Shown here: piece after piece, positions 17,046-27,935 of the stretch
Layout: every line of letters begins with the position of its first letter
How positions within the stretch are numbered: the stretch's first letter is position 1
Source: Bacteroides caecigallinarum
GTDB lineage: Bacteria > Bacteroidota > Bacteroidia > Bacteroidales > Bacteroidaceae
Direction: 5' to 3'
Length of the DNA: 64,000 nt
Assembly: GCF_021530995.1 (NCBI RefSeq)
Contig: NZ_JADYTF010000001.1
Coordinates: forward strand, 53,950-117,949
Notes under the pieces: model-generated
What the model saw: the letters and a program-made list of their open reading frames with translations, nothing else
Databases searched by the model: none
Told to the model about the DNA's origin: nothing
Translations under genes and position numbers: made by a program

Positions 17046-19159
17046 TGATACCAGGACACAAGAACATAACTCTTAGATACACCTTTTTCGTGCTGATAAT
17101 GGCTTTACTGGCCATTGCAGTAATCGTCAAGGCAGGTATTATCATGTTTGCAGAAAGGCAGTATTGGAAAGATGTAGCTGACAGATTTGTACGTGAAAAC
17201 GTAATAGTCTTCCCTACACGCGGTAATATAATTTCTGCAGACGGGAAGCTTATGGCCAGCAGCTTGCCGGAATTCAGAATATATATGGACTTCAAAGCCG
17301 GCGGAGTGAAAAAAGACACTATGTTAATGAACCATTTGCAGGAAATATGCGAAGGGCTTCACAGAATCTTCCCAGACAAAAGTGCTGCTGAATTCAGAAA
17401 AACTATCTTAAGGGGTAGGAAACTGGGTAGTAGGAATTACCTGCTATATCCAAACAGAATTTCATACATAGAATATAAGGAAGTAAAGAAACTACCGTTA
17501 TTCTCACTTAACAGATATACCAGCGGACTTCATGAGTTGGCATATAACCAACGTAAAAAACCATTTGGTTCACTAGCAATGAGAACTTTAGGTGACTTAT
17601 ACCCAGACACAGCTTTGGGAGCAAAAAACGGTCTGGAACTTACATACGACAAATATCTAAAAGGTGAAGTAGGTATTACTCACCGACAGAAAGTCCGTAA
17701 TATGTATCTTAATATAACAGATAAAGAGCCTGTAGACGGATGCGACCTCATAACAACAATTGATGTTGATATGCAGGATATAGCTGAGAAAGCTCTTGTG
17801 GACCAACTAACCAGCTTACAGGCAGAAGCTGGAGTTGCCATAGTTATGGAGGTAAAAACCGGAGACGTAAAGGCTAATGTTAATATGACAAGAGCCGGAG
17901 ACGGTAAATATTATGAAATGAGAAATCTGGCTGTAAGCAATCTTATGGAACCCGGTTCCACTTTTAAGACAGCTTCTATAATGGTAGCAATGGAAGATGG
18001 ATACATCACACCTGATTATGAGGTTGATACCGAACAGGGAATAGTAAATATGCACGGCAGCAGGATGAGAGATTGGAACTGGTATAAAGGTGGATATGGA
18101 GTAATTAATGTTACGAAAATACTTGAAGTATCTTCCAATATAGGTGTCTCTAAAATCATAGACAATTTTTATGGAGATAATCCACAAAGATTCATTGATG
18201 GCATTAAAAGAATGAGTATTGATACACCTTTGGATCTTGGATTTATAGGCGAAGCAAGTCCAAGAATACTTGGTCCAAAGGAAAGATATTTTGCAAAAAC
18301 CACTTTACCATGGATGAGTATAGGTTATGAAACTCAGATTCCTCCTATATATATACTCAATTTTTACAATGCTATAGCGAATGATGGAAAAATGATAAAG
18401 CCAAAGTTTGTTAAGGCTATTACTAAGGATGGTAATATCATAAAAGACTTTCCAACTGAAGTTGTAAACGAAAAGATATGCTCGGATAAAACACTTGAAC
18501 AGATAAGGATGATACTCAAAAGTGTAGTAGCCAATGGCCTTGCAAAACCAGCTGGTAGCAAATTGTTCAGTGTTTCAGGGAAAACAGGTACTGCACAAAT
18601 TTCACAAGGTAAAGCCGGATACAAGAGTGGAGGAACAAAACATTTGGTTAGTTTTTGCGGATATTTCCCTTCCGAAAATCCTATGTACAGCTGTTATGTT
18701 GCAATTCAAGCTCCAAAGGCTAGCCCTTCCGGAGGTGTACAGGCTGGTAGCGTATTCAGCAAAATAGCAGAAAGAGTTTATGCTAAACATCTGTTTTTTG
18801 ATCTGGCACAAGCAAAAGATTCAACTTCAGTAATGATTCCCGATACAAAGAACGGTAGTATAAACGAGACCAAATATATTCTTGGCGAACTTGACATAAA
18901 CTTCAATGAGCCAGGAAACGGAATAGAATGGTGTAAAGCTGCCGGAGAGATAAATAATGTACGACTAACAGAATTAAACGTTAACGACAAACTTGTTCCT
19001 AACGTGAGAGGGATGGGCGCAAAAGATGCCGTATTCCTACTTGAGGAGAAAGGTTTAAAAGTAAGATTAAGCGGAATGGGAAAAGTTGTTTCGCAAAGTA
19101 TAATTCCGGGAAGTACAGTAAAAAAAGGTCAGACGATATTATTAACATTGAAACATTAA
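17045..19159 (+). CDS. ftsI: Septal penicillin-binding protein FtsI (PBP3-like) with C-terminal PASTA domain
   Basis: 704 residues: one N-terminal membrane helix (about 10-35), a dimerisation domain with [18 protein letters not shown] sequence (here [15 protein letters not shown]), then the transpeptidase domain with SxxK (Ser305-Thr-Phe-Lys308), SxN (Ser363-Ser-Asn365) and KTGT (Lys513). A PASTA domain occupies about the last 60 residues ([21 protein letters not shown]). It cross-links septal peptidoglycan with FtsW and is a beta-lactam target. A good Shine-Dalgarno (AAGGAGG, 17032-17038) precedes the ATG, which overlaps the ftsL stop by one base. Confidence 0.97.
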   Translation: MIPGHKNITLRYTFFVLIMALLAIAVIVKAGIIMFAERQYWKDVADRFVRENVIVFPTRGNIISADGKLMASSLPEFRIYMDFKAGGVKKDTMLMNHLQEICEGLHRIFPDKSAAEFRKTILRGRKLGSRNYLLYPNRISYIEYKEVKKLPLFSLNRYTSGLHELAYNQRKKPFGSLAMRTLGDLYPDTALGAKNGLELTYDKYLKGEVGITHRQKVRNMYLNITDKEPVDGCDLITTIDVDMQDIAEKALVDQLTSLQAEAGVAIVMEVKTGDVKANVNMTRAGDGKYYEMRNLAVSNLMEPGSTFKTASIMVAMEDGYITPDYEVDTEQGIVNMHGSRMRDWNWYKGGYGVINVTKILEVSSNIGVSKIIDNFYGDNPQRFIDGIKRMSIDTPLDLGFIGEASPRILGPKERYFAKTTLPWMSIGYETQIPPIYILNFYNAIANDGKMIKPKFVKAITKDGNIIKDFPTEVVNEKICSDKTLEQIRMILKSVVANGLAKPAGSKLFSVSGKTGTAQISQGKAGYKSGGTKHLVSFCGYFPSENPMYSCYVAIQAPKASPSGGVQAGSVFSKIAERVYAKHLFFDLAQAKDSTSVMIPDTKNGSINETKYILGELDINFNEPGNGIEWCKAAGEINNVRLTELNVNDKLVPNVRGMGAKDAVFLLEEKGLKVRLSGMGKVVSQSIIPGSTVKKGQTILLTLKH

Positions 19160-19181
19160 AGAACTTAAAAATACAAAATCC

Positions 19182-20636
19182 ATGCTTCTAAAAGAATTAC
19201 TAAAACCTGTCGGTAAATATGAAATAACTGGCAGTGAGGAAATTGAAATAAACGGAATAGAAATTGATTCCAGAAATATAAAGGAAGGAAATGCCTTCAT
19301 AGCTATTAAAGGGACTCAAGCTGACGGACACAATTATATAGGAAAAGCCGTTGAACTAGGTGCAACAGCTATTATTTGTGAAAAATTGCCGGAAACAACT
19401 GCAGATAGTGTTACTTACGTTACAGTAAACGATACAGAAGATGCTGTAGGGAAAATAGCAACCACATTTTATGGAAATCCCACTGACAAGCTAGATCTAG
19501 TCGGAGTGACAGGAACAAACGGTAAAACTACCATCGCCACATTATTATATAATATGTTCAGAGCGTTCGGCTATAAAGTAGGACTGATTTCAACTGTATG
19601 CAACTATATAGATAATGAAGCAATTCCTACGGAACATACTACTCCAGACCCTATAACACTTAACAAGCTACTTGGCAAAATGGCAGATGAAGGATGTAAA
19701 TATGCTTTCATGGAAGTAAGTTCACATTCTGTAGCACAAAAACGAATAGGAGGACTTAAATTTGCTGGAGGCATATTCACAAATCTTACAAGAGACCATC
19801 TGGATTACCACAAGACTGTAGAGAACTATCTGAAAGCAAAAAAAGCATTCTTCGACGGATTACCTAAAACCGCATTTGCACTTACAAATGCCGATGACAA
19901 GAATGGGCTGGTAATGGTACAAAATACAAAAGCAAAAATCGCCACTTACTCTCTACGAACAATGGCAGATTTCAAGGGGAAAGTACTTGAAGACGGTTTT
20001 GAGGGGATGCTTATGGATATAAATAACACAGAGGTTAACGTCCAGTTTATAGGCAAATTCAACGCATATAACCTGCTTGCCGTTTATGGTGCAACTTATC
20101 TTTTGGGCAAGAAGCCTGAAGATATATTACTTCAGCTTAGTACTTTACGACCTGTAAACGGAAGATTCGATTCAATGCGTTCACCTAAAGGTTATACAGC
20201 AATAGTAGACTATGCACACACGCCGGATGCACTTGTAAATGTATTGAATGCAATACATGACGTACTTAAAGGTAGAGGAAATGTTATTACTGTAGTAGGT
20301 GCCGGTGGAAATAGAGATAAAGGCAAGAGGCCAATAATGGCACAGGAATCAGTAAAACAAAGTGATAAGGTAATAATTACATCGGACAATCCTCGTTTTG
20401 AAGAGCCTCAAGACATTATTAACGACATGCTTGCAGGACTAAACAAGGAAGAGATGAAGAAAGTATTGGCTATAACAGACAGGAAAGAAGCTATACGTAC
20501 AGCCTGCATGCTGGCAAATCAGGGTGATGTGATACTGATAGCCGGTAAGGGACATGAAAACTACCAAGATATAAAAGGAGTAAAATATCACTTTGACGAT
20601 AAAGAAATAGTAAAAGAAATTTTCAGTAACGAATAA
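19182..20636 (+). CDS. murE: UDP-MurNAc-L-Ala-D-Glu:meso-diaminopimelate ligase MurE
   Basis: 484 residues with the Mur ligase fold: ATP loop GTNGKTT (about 110-116), the HTTPDP block ([10 protein letters not shown]) of the UDP-substrate region, the central block DYAHTPDAL, and the amino-acid selectivity motif DNPR (in SDNPRFEEP, about residue 401). DNPR is the signature for meso-diaminopimelate rather than lysine, so the peptidoglycan is predicted to be mDAP type. It adds the third residue of the stem peptide in the cytoplasm. Start codon is supported by 23 bp spacing from ftsI and the usual opening MLLKELL. Confidence 0.98.
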   Translation: MLLKELLKPVGKYEITGSEEIEINGIEIDSRNIKEGNAFIAIKGTQADGHNYIGKAVELGATAIICEKLPETTADSVTYVTVNDTEDAVGKIATTFYGNPTDKLDLVGVTGTNGKTTIATLLYNMFRAFGYKVGLISTVCNYIDNEAIPTEHTTPDPITLNKLLGKMADEGCKYAFMEVSSHSVAQKRIGGLKFAGGIFTNLTRDHLDYHKTVENYLKAKKAFFDGLPKTAFALTNADDKNGLVMVQNTKAKIATYSLRTMADFKGKVLEDGFEGMLMDINNTEVNVQFIGKFNAYNLLAVYGATYLLGKKPEDILLQLSTLRPVNGRFDSMRSPKGYTAIVDYAHTPDALVNVLNAIHDVLKGRGNVITVVGAGGNRDKGKRPIMAQESVKQSDKVIITSDNPRFEEPQDIINDMLAGLNKEEMKKVLAITDRKEAIRTACMLANQGDVILIAGKGHENYQDIKGVKYHFDDKEIVKEIFSNE

Positions 20637-20648
20637 CAAAAATTTAAA

Positions 20649-21917
20649 ATGTTATACTATCTATTCAAATATCTGGAACAGTTTGATTTCCCAGGCGCAA
20701 GAATGTTCGGATACGTATCTTTCAGAGCTCTTATAGCGGTTATACTATCGCTATTGATCTCTGCCATTTTCGGTGAATTCTTTATAAGAGCACTTAAGAA
20801 AAAACAGATAACAGAAACACAAAGAGATGCTTCGATAGACCCTTTCAATGTAAACAAAAAGGGAGTTCCGACAATGGGAGGTATTATTATAATAGTAGCA
20901 ATACTCATTCCATGTCTACTACTTGGTAAACTACACAATGTTTACATGATACTAATGCTGATTACTACAGTATGGCTGGGAACTCTTGGTTTCCTTGACG
21001 ACTATATAAAAGTATTCAAGAAAGATAAGGAAGGATTACATGGCAAGTTTAAAATCATAGGACAGGTAGGCTTGGGATTCATAGTTGGTCTGACATTGTA
21101 TTTGAGCCCCAATGTCGTAATCCGCGAAAATGTGGAAATTCAAAAGAATGGTGAAATTGTAGATGTAATTCACAAAGCACATGACGAAAAATCCACAAAA
21201 ACAACAATTCCATTCTTTAAAAATAACAATTTAGATTACGCTGATTTTGTCGGATTTATGGGAGAACATGCCCAAGCCGCAGGTTGGGTGGTTTTCGTCA
21301 TAATAACCATTTTCGTAGTAACGGCTGTATCAAACGGTGCAAATCTGAACGATGGAATGGACGGTATGACAGCTGGGAACTCGGCCATCATAGGTGTCAC
21401 ACTAGGTATATTGGCTTACGTTTCCAGTCATATTGAATATGCTTCATATCTGAATATAATGTATATTCCAGGAAGTGAAGAACTGGTTATTTTTATATGT
21501 GCATTCATTGGTGCACTGATAGGTTTCCTCTGGTATAACGCATTTCCAGCACAAGTATTCATGGGAGATACAGGAAGCTTAACCATAGGTGGCATCATTG
21601 CGGTTTTTGCTATTATTATACACAAAGAACTGCTTATACCTATTTTGTGTGGAGTATTCCTGGTAGAAAATTTATCGGTCATACTACAGGTGAAATACTT
21701 CCAAAGAGGTAAAAAGAAAGGGGTGAAACAAAGAATTTTCAAACGTACCCCTATTCATGACCATTTCAGGACAACAATGGCACAGCTTGACCCAAACTGT
21801 TCATATATATTTACAGGACCTAGCAACGTATTCCATGAATCAAAAATAACAGTCCGATTCTGGATCGTTACAATAGTTCTGGCAGCAATAACAATAATAA
21901 CTTTAAAGATAAGATAA
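20649..21917 (+). CDS. mraY: Phospho-MurNAc-pentapeptide transferase MraY
   Basis: 422 residues with about ten membrane helices. It carries the conserved cytoplasmic loop with TMGGIIII, the FLDDYIKVFKK motif (Asp-Asp, metal/nucleophile region), NLNDGMDGMTAG and GDTGSL, and the histidine loop TPIHDHFR. It transfers phospho-MurNAc-pentapeptide to undecaprenyl phosphate to make lipid I at the inner face of the membrane. The length exceeds E. coli MraY (360 aa) because of an inserted segment at about 160-205, as in other Bacteroidetes. It follows murE by 12 bp. Confidence 0.98.
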   Translation: MLYYLFKYLEQFDFPGARMFGYVSFRALIAVILSLLISAIFGEFFIRALKKKQITETQRDASIDPFNVNKKGVPTMGGIIIIVAILIPCLLLGKLHNVYMILMLITTVWLGTLGFLDDYIKVFKKDKEGLHGKFKIIGQVGLGFIVGLTLYLSPNVVIRENVEIQKNGEIVDVIHKAHDEKSTKTTIPFFKNNNLDYADFVGFMGEHAQAAGWVVFVIITIFVVTAVSNGANLNDGMDGMTAGNSAIIGVTLGILAYVSSHIEYASYLNIMYIPGSEELVIFICAFIGALIGFLWYNAFPAQVFMGDTGSLTIGGIIAVFAIIIHKELLIPILCGVFLVENLSVILQVKYFQRGKKKGVKQRIFKRTPIHDHFRTTMAQLDPNCSYIFTGPSNVFHESKITVRFWIVTIVLAAITIITLKIR

Positions 21918-21929
21918 AACTAGTTTACC

Positions 21930-23264
21930 ATGGCAAAAAGAATTGTCATTTTAGGAGCCGGTGAAAGCGGAGCGGGAGCTGCCGTACTGGCAAAGAAACA
22001 AGGATTTGACACATTCGTTTCGGATATGTCGATGATTAAGGACAAGTATAAGTACATGCTTGACAGCAAAGGTATTGAATGGGAAGAAGGCAAGCATACC
22101 GAAGAACTTATACTTAATGCTGACGAGGTTATAAAGAGCCCCGGAATACCTAATGATGCGCCTATGATCCTAAAGATCAAGGAAAAGAACATTCCTATAA
22201 TTTCAGAAATTGAATTTGCAGGAAGATACACAAACGCTAAAATGATATGTATAACAGGAAGCAATGGTAAAACTACTACAACTTCGCTTATCTACCATAT
22301 ATTCAAGAAAGCCGGACTGAATGTAGGTCTGGCAGGAAATATAGGACAGAGTCTGGCATATCAGGTAGCCGAATGCAACTATGACTATTATGTAATAGAA
22401 TTAAGCAGCTTCCAGCTTGACAATATGTATGACTTTCATGCCAACATAGCTGTATTGATGAACATCACACCTGACCATCTAGACAGATATGAATACAAAA
22501 TGCAGAACTATGTAGATGCAAAATTCAGAATCATACAGAACCAGACAGAAAATGACGCATTTATATTCTGGAACGACGATCCTATTATACAGCGAGAATT
22601 GCATAAATACGGAATACACGGCCATTACTATCCATTCGCAGAAACGAAAGAGGAAGGAACAGTGGCATATGTCCAGGAAAAACGAATATGCTTTACCGAA
22701 CCTATCGCATTCAACATGGAACAGGAGGAACTTGCCCTTACTGGTAAGCACAATCTGTTCAATTCAATGGCTGCCGGACTGTCGGCCAATATTGCCGGAA
22801 TAAAAAAAGAGTGCATAAGAGAAGCTCTGAATGACTTCAAGGGTGTGGAACACAGACTGGAAAAAGTAGCAAGGATTAAAGGAGTAGAATATATCAATGA
22901 CTCTAAAGCAACAAACGTAAACTCATGCTGGTATGCCCTACAGAGTATGACTACCAAGACTGTATTAATACTTGGAGGCAAGGATAAAGGAAACGATTAC
23001 AACGAAATAGCCGATCTGGTAAGAGAAAAATGCAGCGGACTTATATTCATGGGACTACACAATGAAAAACTGCATGATTTCTTCGACGGCTTTGGACTCC
23101 CGATTGCCGATGTGCAAAGCATGGAAGATGCCGTAAACGCAGCATACAAGATGGCTAAAGACGGAGAAACAGTATTGCTGAGCCCTTGTTGCGCAAGTTT
23201 CGACTTATTCAAGAGCTACGAGGACAGAGGTGAACAATTCAAGAATTGTGTAAAAAAACTATAA
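21930..23264 (+). CDS. murD: UDP-MurNAc-L-alanine:D-glutamate ligase MurD
   Basis: 444 residues: N-terminal Rossmann-like GAGESGAGAAVLAKKQG that binds UDP-MurNAc-Ala, the ATP loop GSNGKTTT (about 110-117), the central block NITPDHLDRYE, NDSKATN (substrate and ATP contact), and the C-terminal LLSPCCASFDLFKSYEDRGEQF, a MurD signature. It adds D-glutamate to the growing stem peptide in the cytoplasm. It sits 12 bp after mraY and 12 bp before ftsW, inside one operon. Confidence 0.98.
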   Translation: MAKRIVILGAGESGAGAAVLAKKQGFDTFVSDMSMIKDKYKYMLDSKGIEWEEGKHTEELILNADEVIKSPGIPNDAPMILKIKEKNIPIISEIEFAGRYTNAKMICITGSNGKTTTTSLIYHIFKKAGLNVGLAGNIGQSLAYQVAECNYDYYVIELSSFQLDNMYDFHANIAVLMNITPDHLDRYEYKMQNYVDAKFRIIQNQTENDAFIFWNDDPIIQRELHKYGIHGHYYPFAETKEEGTVAYVQEKRICFTEPIAFNMEQEELALTGKHNLFNSMAAGLSANIAGIKKECIREALNDFKGVEHRLEKVARIKGVEYINDSKATNVNSCWYALQSMTTKTVLILGGKDKGNDYNEIADLVREKCSGLIFMGLHNEKLHDFFDGFGLPIADVQSMEDAVNAAYKMAKDGETVLLSPCCASFDLFKSYEDRGEQFKNCVKKL

Positions 23265-23276
23265 TCTGACATAAAG

Positions 23277-24560
23277 ATGGATTTGCTAAAGAAATTATTC
23301 AAAGGCGACAGAATAGTATGGATTATATTCATGCTATTCTGCCTTATATCAATCATAGAGGTGTTCAGTGCATCCAGTACACTTACGTTTAAATCAGGTG
23401 ACCACTGGAGGCCTATTACATCCCACATGACACTCATTATGGCAGGTACCATCATTGTATTTTTTACACACCTGATGCCATGCAGATGGTTTAAAAGACT
23501 AAATATGCTTCTCCCCATTTCATGGTGGCTACTGTTGGTCGTACTGATAAAGGGAGCGATGACAAACGGAGCGAGGAGATGGATTGACATGGGGTTCTTC
23601 CAGTTCCAACCATCTGAGGTGGCAAAAATGGCACTGATTATTTCCGTTGCCATAACCTTGGCCAAGTTCCAGCAAGAAGATGGAACAGATAGGAAAGCTT
23701 TCAAGTATATACTTATATCTACAGGTATAACAGTAATGCTTATCGTTACAGAAAACCTGTCGACAGCCGCATTGCTGTGTGCTACGGTATTTATAATGAT
23801 GTTCATAGGCCGTGTTCCTATGAAACAGCTTGGCAAACTGTTTGGAGTATGTGCTTTGGGAGGTTTTCTGATGATTGGCGCTATCAAGTTTGTTCCGGAC
23901 AAGGCATGGGATGCTGTAGGTCTGCATCGTCTTACTACCTGGAAAAGCCGTCTTGATAACCACTTCAATCAAGCTCAAGTTCCTGCTGCCAAATTCGACA
24001 TAGACAATGATGCACAGGTTGCACATGCCAACATTGCCATTGCGACTAGTAACATACTTGGCAAAGGACCGGGAAACAGCGTTCAAAGAGACTTTCTGTC
24101 GCAAGCCTTTTCCGATTTTATATACGCAATAATAATAGAAGAATTAGGACTGGTAGGAGGCGCTTTTGTAGCCATGTTATATATTGTCCTTCTACTAAGA
24201 ATAGGAAAAATAGCACGAGGGTGCGACGAGTCCTATTATGCACTACTAATTATAGGAATTGGTGTATTGCTGTCAATACAGGCAATGTTCAATATGCTTG
24301 TTGCCGTAGGAATTATTCCTGTAACAGGGCAACCATTACCACTAATCAGTAAAGGAGGTACATCTATCCTTATTAATTCCGTATACATAGGCATTATATT
24401 AAGCATAAGTCGACACGTATATGAAATGCAGGCAAAGAAAGAGGAAGAAGAAGCACTTAAAGAAGCACAACTACACGACGCAGCCGTTTCTATTCTAAAG
24501 AATGCAGCATTAGAATTAGCGGAAAAGGACTCACAAGACAATAATAAGGAAATAAACTAA
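23277..24560 (+). CDS. ftsW: SEDS-family septal glycosyltransferase FtsW
   Basis: 427 residues with about ten transmembrane helices. SEDS features include the loop FQPSEVAKMALI, the acidic region before TENLSTAALLCATVFIMMFIG, and the C-terminal block TGQPLPLISKGGTSI. FtsW polymerises lipid II glycan strands at the septum with FtsI. The last 35 residues form a charged cytoplasmic tail (KKEEEEALKEAQ). A 142-bp gap with its own promoter box follows, the longest gap in this cluster. Confidence 0.96.
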   Translation: MDLLKKLFKGDRIVWIIFMLFCLISIIEVFSASSTLTFKSGDHWRPITSHMTLIMAGTIIVFFTHLMPCRWFKRLNMLLPISWWLLLVVLIKGAMTNGARRWIDMGFFQFQPSEVAKMALIISVAITLAKFQQEDGTDRKAFKYILISTGITVMLIVTENLSTAALLCATVFIMMFIGRVPMKQLGKLFGVCALGGFLMIGAIKFVPDKAWDAVGLHRLTTWKSRLDNHFNQAQVPAAKFDIDNDAQVAHANIAIATSNILGKGPGNSVQRDFLSQAFSDFIYAIIIEELGLVGGAFVAMLYIVLLLRIGKIARGCDESYYALLIIGIGVLLSIQAMFNMLVAVGIIPVTGQPLPLISKGGTSILINSVYIGIILSISRHVYEMQAKKEEEEALKEAQLHDAAVSILKNAALELAEKDSQDNNKEIN

Positions 24561-24628
24561 AAATTTGTATTATAGTAATATATACATATTAATTTCTTCT
24601 TATTATGTATTTATTTGAAGTTTATTGA

Positions 24629-24636
24629 TAACTTTG
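24629..24636 (+). promoter_or_regulatory. Internal promoter box before murG
   Basis: TAACTTTG matches TAnnTTTG in the 142-bp gap between ftsW and murG, 66 bp before the murG start. TTTG at 24614-24617 is too close to be a standard -33 element. Suggests a second transcription start for murG to ftsZ. Confidence 0.45.
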
Positions 24637-24702
24637 CGAAAAATAAGATAAAAATGAAAATGTTGGAGATTTAATCTTCGGTTTACTAACAGCTAAAGAG
24701 AT

Positions 24703-25833
24703 ATGAACGATAATCTACGTATAATAATAAGCGGTGGCGGTACAGGAGGTCATATTTTTCCTGCTCTTTCCATTGCTAACGCCATAAAGGAAGCCAGACC
24801 TGATGCAGAGATTCTCTTCGTGGGAGCTGAAGGCAGGATGGAAATGCAAAGAGTTCCGGCAGCAGGATATAAAATAATAGGATTGCCGGTAGCCGGATTC
24901 GACAGGAAAAATCTGCTTAAGAATTTTGCAGTAGTCGTAAGACTTATAAGAAGCCAAATGATAGCACGTAAGATTATCAAAGACTTCAATCCTCATGCAG
25001 CCGTAGGAGTGGGTGGCTATGCCAGTGGCCCAACTCTTAAGATGGCAGGTGCAATGGGAATACCTACACTTATTCAGGAGCAGAATTCATATGCCGGAGT
25101 GACAAATAAACTATTGGCAGCCAAAGCTGAAAAAATTTGTGTGGCATATCCTGGAATGGAAAGATTCTTCGATAAGAACAAGATAATAATGACAGGTAAT
25201 CCTGTAAGACAAGGATTGCTCGATAATAAACTTTCAAAAGAGGAAGCTATAAAGTCATTCGGACTGGACCCTACAAAGAAAACAATACTGATAATCGGAG
25301 GTAGCCTCGGAGCAAGGACACTCAACAACTGTGTCATGCATGCCATGGACGAGATAAAACAGTCGGGAGTGCAGTTCATCTGGCAAACCGGTAAATTCTA
25401 TATCGAGGAAGCAAAGAAATGCTATGCCGAAGCAGGCAGTCCGAAGATGATACATACCACTGACTTCATTTCTGATATGAATGCAGCATATACAGCAGCC
25501 GATCTGGTAGTGAGTCGTGCAGGTGCCGGTTCAATATCCGAGTTCTGTCTTTTGGGCAAGCCGGTTATTCTTGTTCCTTCACCGAACGTTGCAGAAGACC
25601 ATCAGACTAAAAATGCCATGGCACTCGTAGACAAAGATGCTGCAGTATACATCAAAGATTCTGAAGCTGACGGCAAACTCATCAGTGCGGCAGTTTCATT
25701 AGTTGAAAATAAGGAAAAATTGGAGTCTCTCAGTACAAATATTAAGAAGCTTGCATTCCACAATTCAGCAGCTACCATTGCGGCTGAGGTATGCAAACTG
25801 GCAGAAAAATATAAGAACGAACATGAACATTAA
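24703..25833 (+). CDS. murG: UDP-GlcNAc:lipid I N-acetylglucosaminyltransferase MurG
   Basis: 376 residues of a GT28 glycosyltransferase. The glycine loop GGGTGGHIFPAL at residues 10-21 is the lipid I/membrane face signature; GVGGYASGP, LIQEQNSYAG and the donor-binding VSRAGAGSISEF are present. It adds GlcNAc to lipid I, giving lipid II, on the cytoplasmic face of the membrane. Its last 11 bp overlap the murC start. Confidence 0.98.
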   Translation: MNDNLRIIISGGGTGGHIFPALSIANAIKEARPDAEILFVGAEGRMEMQRVPAAGYKIIGLPVAGFDRKNLLKNFAVVVRLIRSQMIARKIIKDFNPHAAVGVGGYASGPTLKMAGAMGIPTLIQEQNSYAGVTNKLLAAKAEKICVAYPGMERFFDKNKIIMTGNPVRQGLLDNKLSKEEAIKSFGLDPTKKTILIIGGSLGARTLNNCVMHAMDEIKQSGVQFIWQTGKFYIEEAKKCYAEAGSPKMIHTTDFISDMNAAYTAADLVVSRAGAGSISEFCLLGKPVILVPSPNVAEDHQTKNAMALVDKDAAVYIKDSEADGKLISAAVSLVENKEKLESLSTNIKKLAFHNSAATIAAEVCKLAEKYKNEHEH

Positions 25834-27199
25834 TTCTATAAAATCGGTTTATTTCATAGGTGCGGGTGGTATAGGAATGAGCGCATTGGTACGATATTTC
25901 TTGTCGAAAGGTAAGAAAGTGGGAGGATATGACCGTACCCCTAGCGAACTTACTGAAAAATTGATTGAAGAAGGTGCTGATATACACTACGAAGAGAATA
26001 TAGAACTCATACCTGAAGAATGTAAATGTAAAGAGTCTACACTGGTAATCTTCACACCTGCCATTCCTCAGGAGCACAAGGAACTGGTATTCTTCAGAGA
26101 AAACGGTTTCGAGATATTGAAACGCGCACAGGTGCTTGGAATGATTACGCATACAGAGAAAGGATTGTGCGTGGCTGGCACACATGGAAAGACTACTACA
26201 TCAACCATGACTGCACATCTGCTGCATCAGTCACACGTAGGATGCAATGCTTTTCTGGGAGGTATATCAAAAAACTATAAGACAAACCTGCTGCTTTCAG
26301 AAACAAGCGAGTACGTTGTGATAGAAGCAGATGAGTTTGACAGGTCATTCCACTGGCTGACTCCGTTTGCCACTGTAGTGACAGCAGTAGACTCTGATCA
26401 TCTTGATATTTACGGTACACGCGAAGCATATCTGGAAAGTTTCAATAAATACACTTCACTGATTACTCCGAACGGATATCTGATAGTAAAGAAGGGTATT
26501 GAACTTTCTCCACGTGTAAAAGAAGGCGTAAAGGTTTTCACATACGGTATAGGCGAAGGAGACTTCAGAGCTGAAAATATCAGAATAGGGAATGGAGAAA
26601 TTATATTCGACTATATATCTCCATTAGGTAATATCAACGATATTCAGTTGGGAGTACCTGTGTATGTAAACATAGAGAATGGTGTAGCAGCAATGGCGCT
26701 TGCACAGATAGCAGGAGTTACTGACGAGGAGATAAAAAAAGCGATGCCAACATTCGGCGGAGTAGACAGACGATTCGACTTCAAGATAAAAGAAGAGAAT
26801 CTGGTCTTCCTGAGCGACTATGCACACCATCCGGCTGAAATAAAGCAAAGCATATCTTCTATAAAAGCTCTTTACCCAGGTAAAAAGGTAACAGTCGTAT
26901 TCCAGCCACACCTGTACACCAGGACAAGAGATTTTTATAAGGAATTTGCAGCAAGCCTTTCATTGGCAGACGAAGTAATCCTGCTCGACATATATCCGGC
27001 AAGAGAACTTCCTATCGATGGTGTTACCAGCCAACTGATATTCGATTGTCTGGAAAACAAAGCATCAGCCATTATGTGTAAAAAGGAGGATTTGACTGAT
27101 ATAATAGCCAAAAGAGAAATAGAGGTACTTATTACACTTGGTGCCGGAGACATTGACAATATGGTTCCACAAATATATAACATACTAAAAAATAGATGA
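25823..27199 (+). CDS. murC: UDP-N-acetylmuramate:L-alanine ligase MurC
   Basis: 458 residues from ATG 25823 (MNINSIKSVYFIGAGGIGMSALVRYF), which overlaps the murG stop by 11 bp; an in-frame open stretch upstream to 25703 lies inside murG and is not used. Motifs: N-terminal GxGGIGMS nucleotide-sugar site, ATP loop GTHGKTTT, the block EADEFDRSF, SDYAHHPAEI and the C-terminal GAGDID. MurC adds L-alanine to UDP-MurNAc, the first step of stem-peptide assembly. Its TGA overlaps the ftsQ start (ATGA). Confidence 0.98.
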   Translation: MNINSIKSVYFIGAGGIGMSALVRYFLSKGKKVGGYDRTPSELTEKLIEEGADIHYEENIELIPEECKCKESTLVIFTPAIPQEHKELVFFRENGFEILKRAQVLGMITHTEKGLCVAGTHGKTTTSTMTAHLLHQSHVGCNAFLGGISKNYKTNLLLSETSEYVVIEADEFDRSFHWLTPFATVVTAVDSDHLDIYGTREAYLESFNKYTSLITPNGYLIVKKGIELSPRVKEGVKVFTYGIGEGDFRAENIRIGNGEIIFDYISPLGNINDIQLGVPVYVNIENGVAAMALAQIAGVTDEEIKKAMPTFGGVDRRFDFKIKEENLVFLSDYAHHPAEIKQSISSIKALYPGKKVTVVFQPHLYTRTRDFYKEFAASLSLADEVILLDIYPARELPIDGVTSQLIFDCLENKASAIMCKKEDLTDIIAKREIEVLITLGAGDIDNMVPQIYNILKNR

Positions 27200-27930
27200 T
27201 AAAACGAATTCTCATACTCATAGCTTTGATTGCCACTTCTGTTTATCTGGTTCTGGCAGTCACTTTATTTAATGCAAAGCCATTAGAACGGACTTGCAAG
27301 GGTATGGAATTGGAAATAATGGACGATATTGACTACGGGTTCATAACACTTCATGATATAGAAGGATCACTGAAACGGGAGAAACTACTGCCTGTAGACG
27401 TAAAACAAAAGGACATCAATACACGGGAAATGGAACTTCTTTTGGAAAAGAATCCGTTTGTAAAAGATGCCGAATGTTATATCACTGCAGGGGGGAAAGT
27501 TAAAATAGACCTGTATCAGAGAATCCCACTATTGAGAGTGATGAGTAGTAATGGTGACAATTACTATATAGACAATGAGGGAAAAGCAATGAAAGCCAGC
27601 GGCAAACCAGTACACGTAGCTGTAGCAACAGGGTATATAGACAGAAAATTTGCACAGGACAAGCTTTTCGAACTAGCACGTTTCCTCCAGACTGACAAGT
27701 TCTGGAATGCACAGATTGAACAAATAAACGTAACTCCCAAACAGGAGATAGAACTTGTTCCTAGAGTAGGTAATCACATCCTCTTCATTGGAAAACCGGA
27801 ATCATATGAAACTAAATTCAGAAAGCTGAAAGCTTTCTATACCGAGGGGTTGAACAAAGTGGGATGGAACAAATATAATCGTATAAGCGTAGAATTCAAT
27901 AACCAGATAATTTGCACAAAAAAGGAGTAA
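27196..27930 (+). CDS. ftsQ: FtsQ/DivIB-like cell division protein
   Basis: 244 residues with one N-terminal membrane helix (about 4-22) and an extracytoplasmic domain containing a POTRA-like segment (about 45-110, with LLLEKNPFVKDAECYITAGGKVKIDLYQRIPLLRV). This is FtsQ topology, and the gene is in the FtsQ position between murC and ftsA. FtsQ recruits FtsL and the FtsW/FtsI synthase to the septum. Start overlaps the murC stop by 4 bp (ATGA). The final codons AAA AAG GAG TAA also provide the ribosome-binding site for ftsA. Confidence 0.9.
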   Translation: MIKRILILIALIATSVYLVLAVTLFNAKPLERTCKGMELEIMDDIDYGFITLHDIEGSLKREKLLPVDVKQKDINTREMELLLEKNPFVKDAECYITAGGKVKIDLYQRIPLLRVMSSNGDNYYIDNEGKAMKASGKPVHVAVATGYIDRKFAQDKLFELARFLQTDKFWNAQIEQINVTPKQEIELVPRVGNHILFIGKPESYETKFRKLKAFYTEGLNKVGWNKYNRISVEFNNQIICTKKE

Positions 27931-27935
27931 GAACA

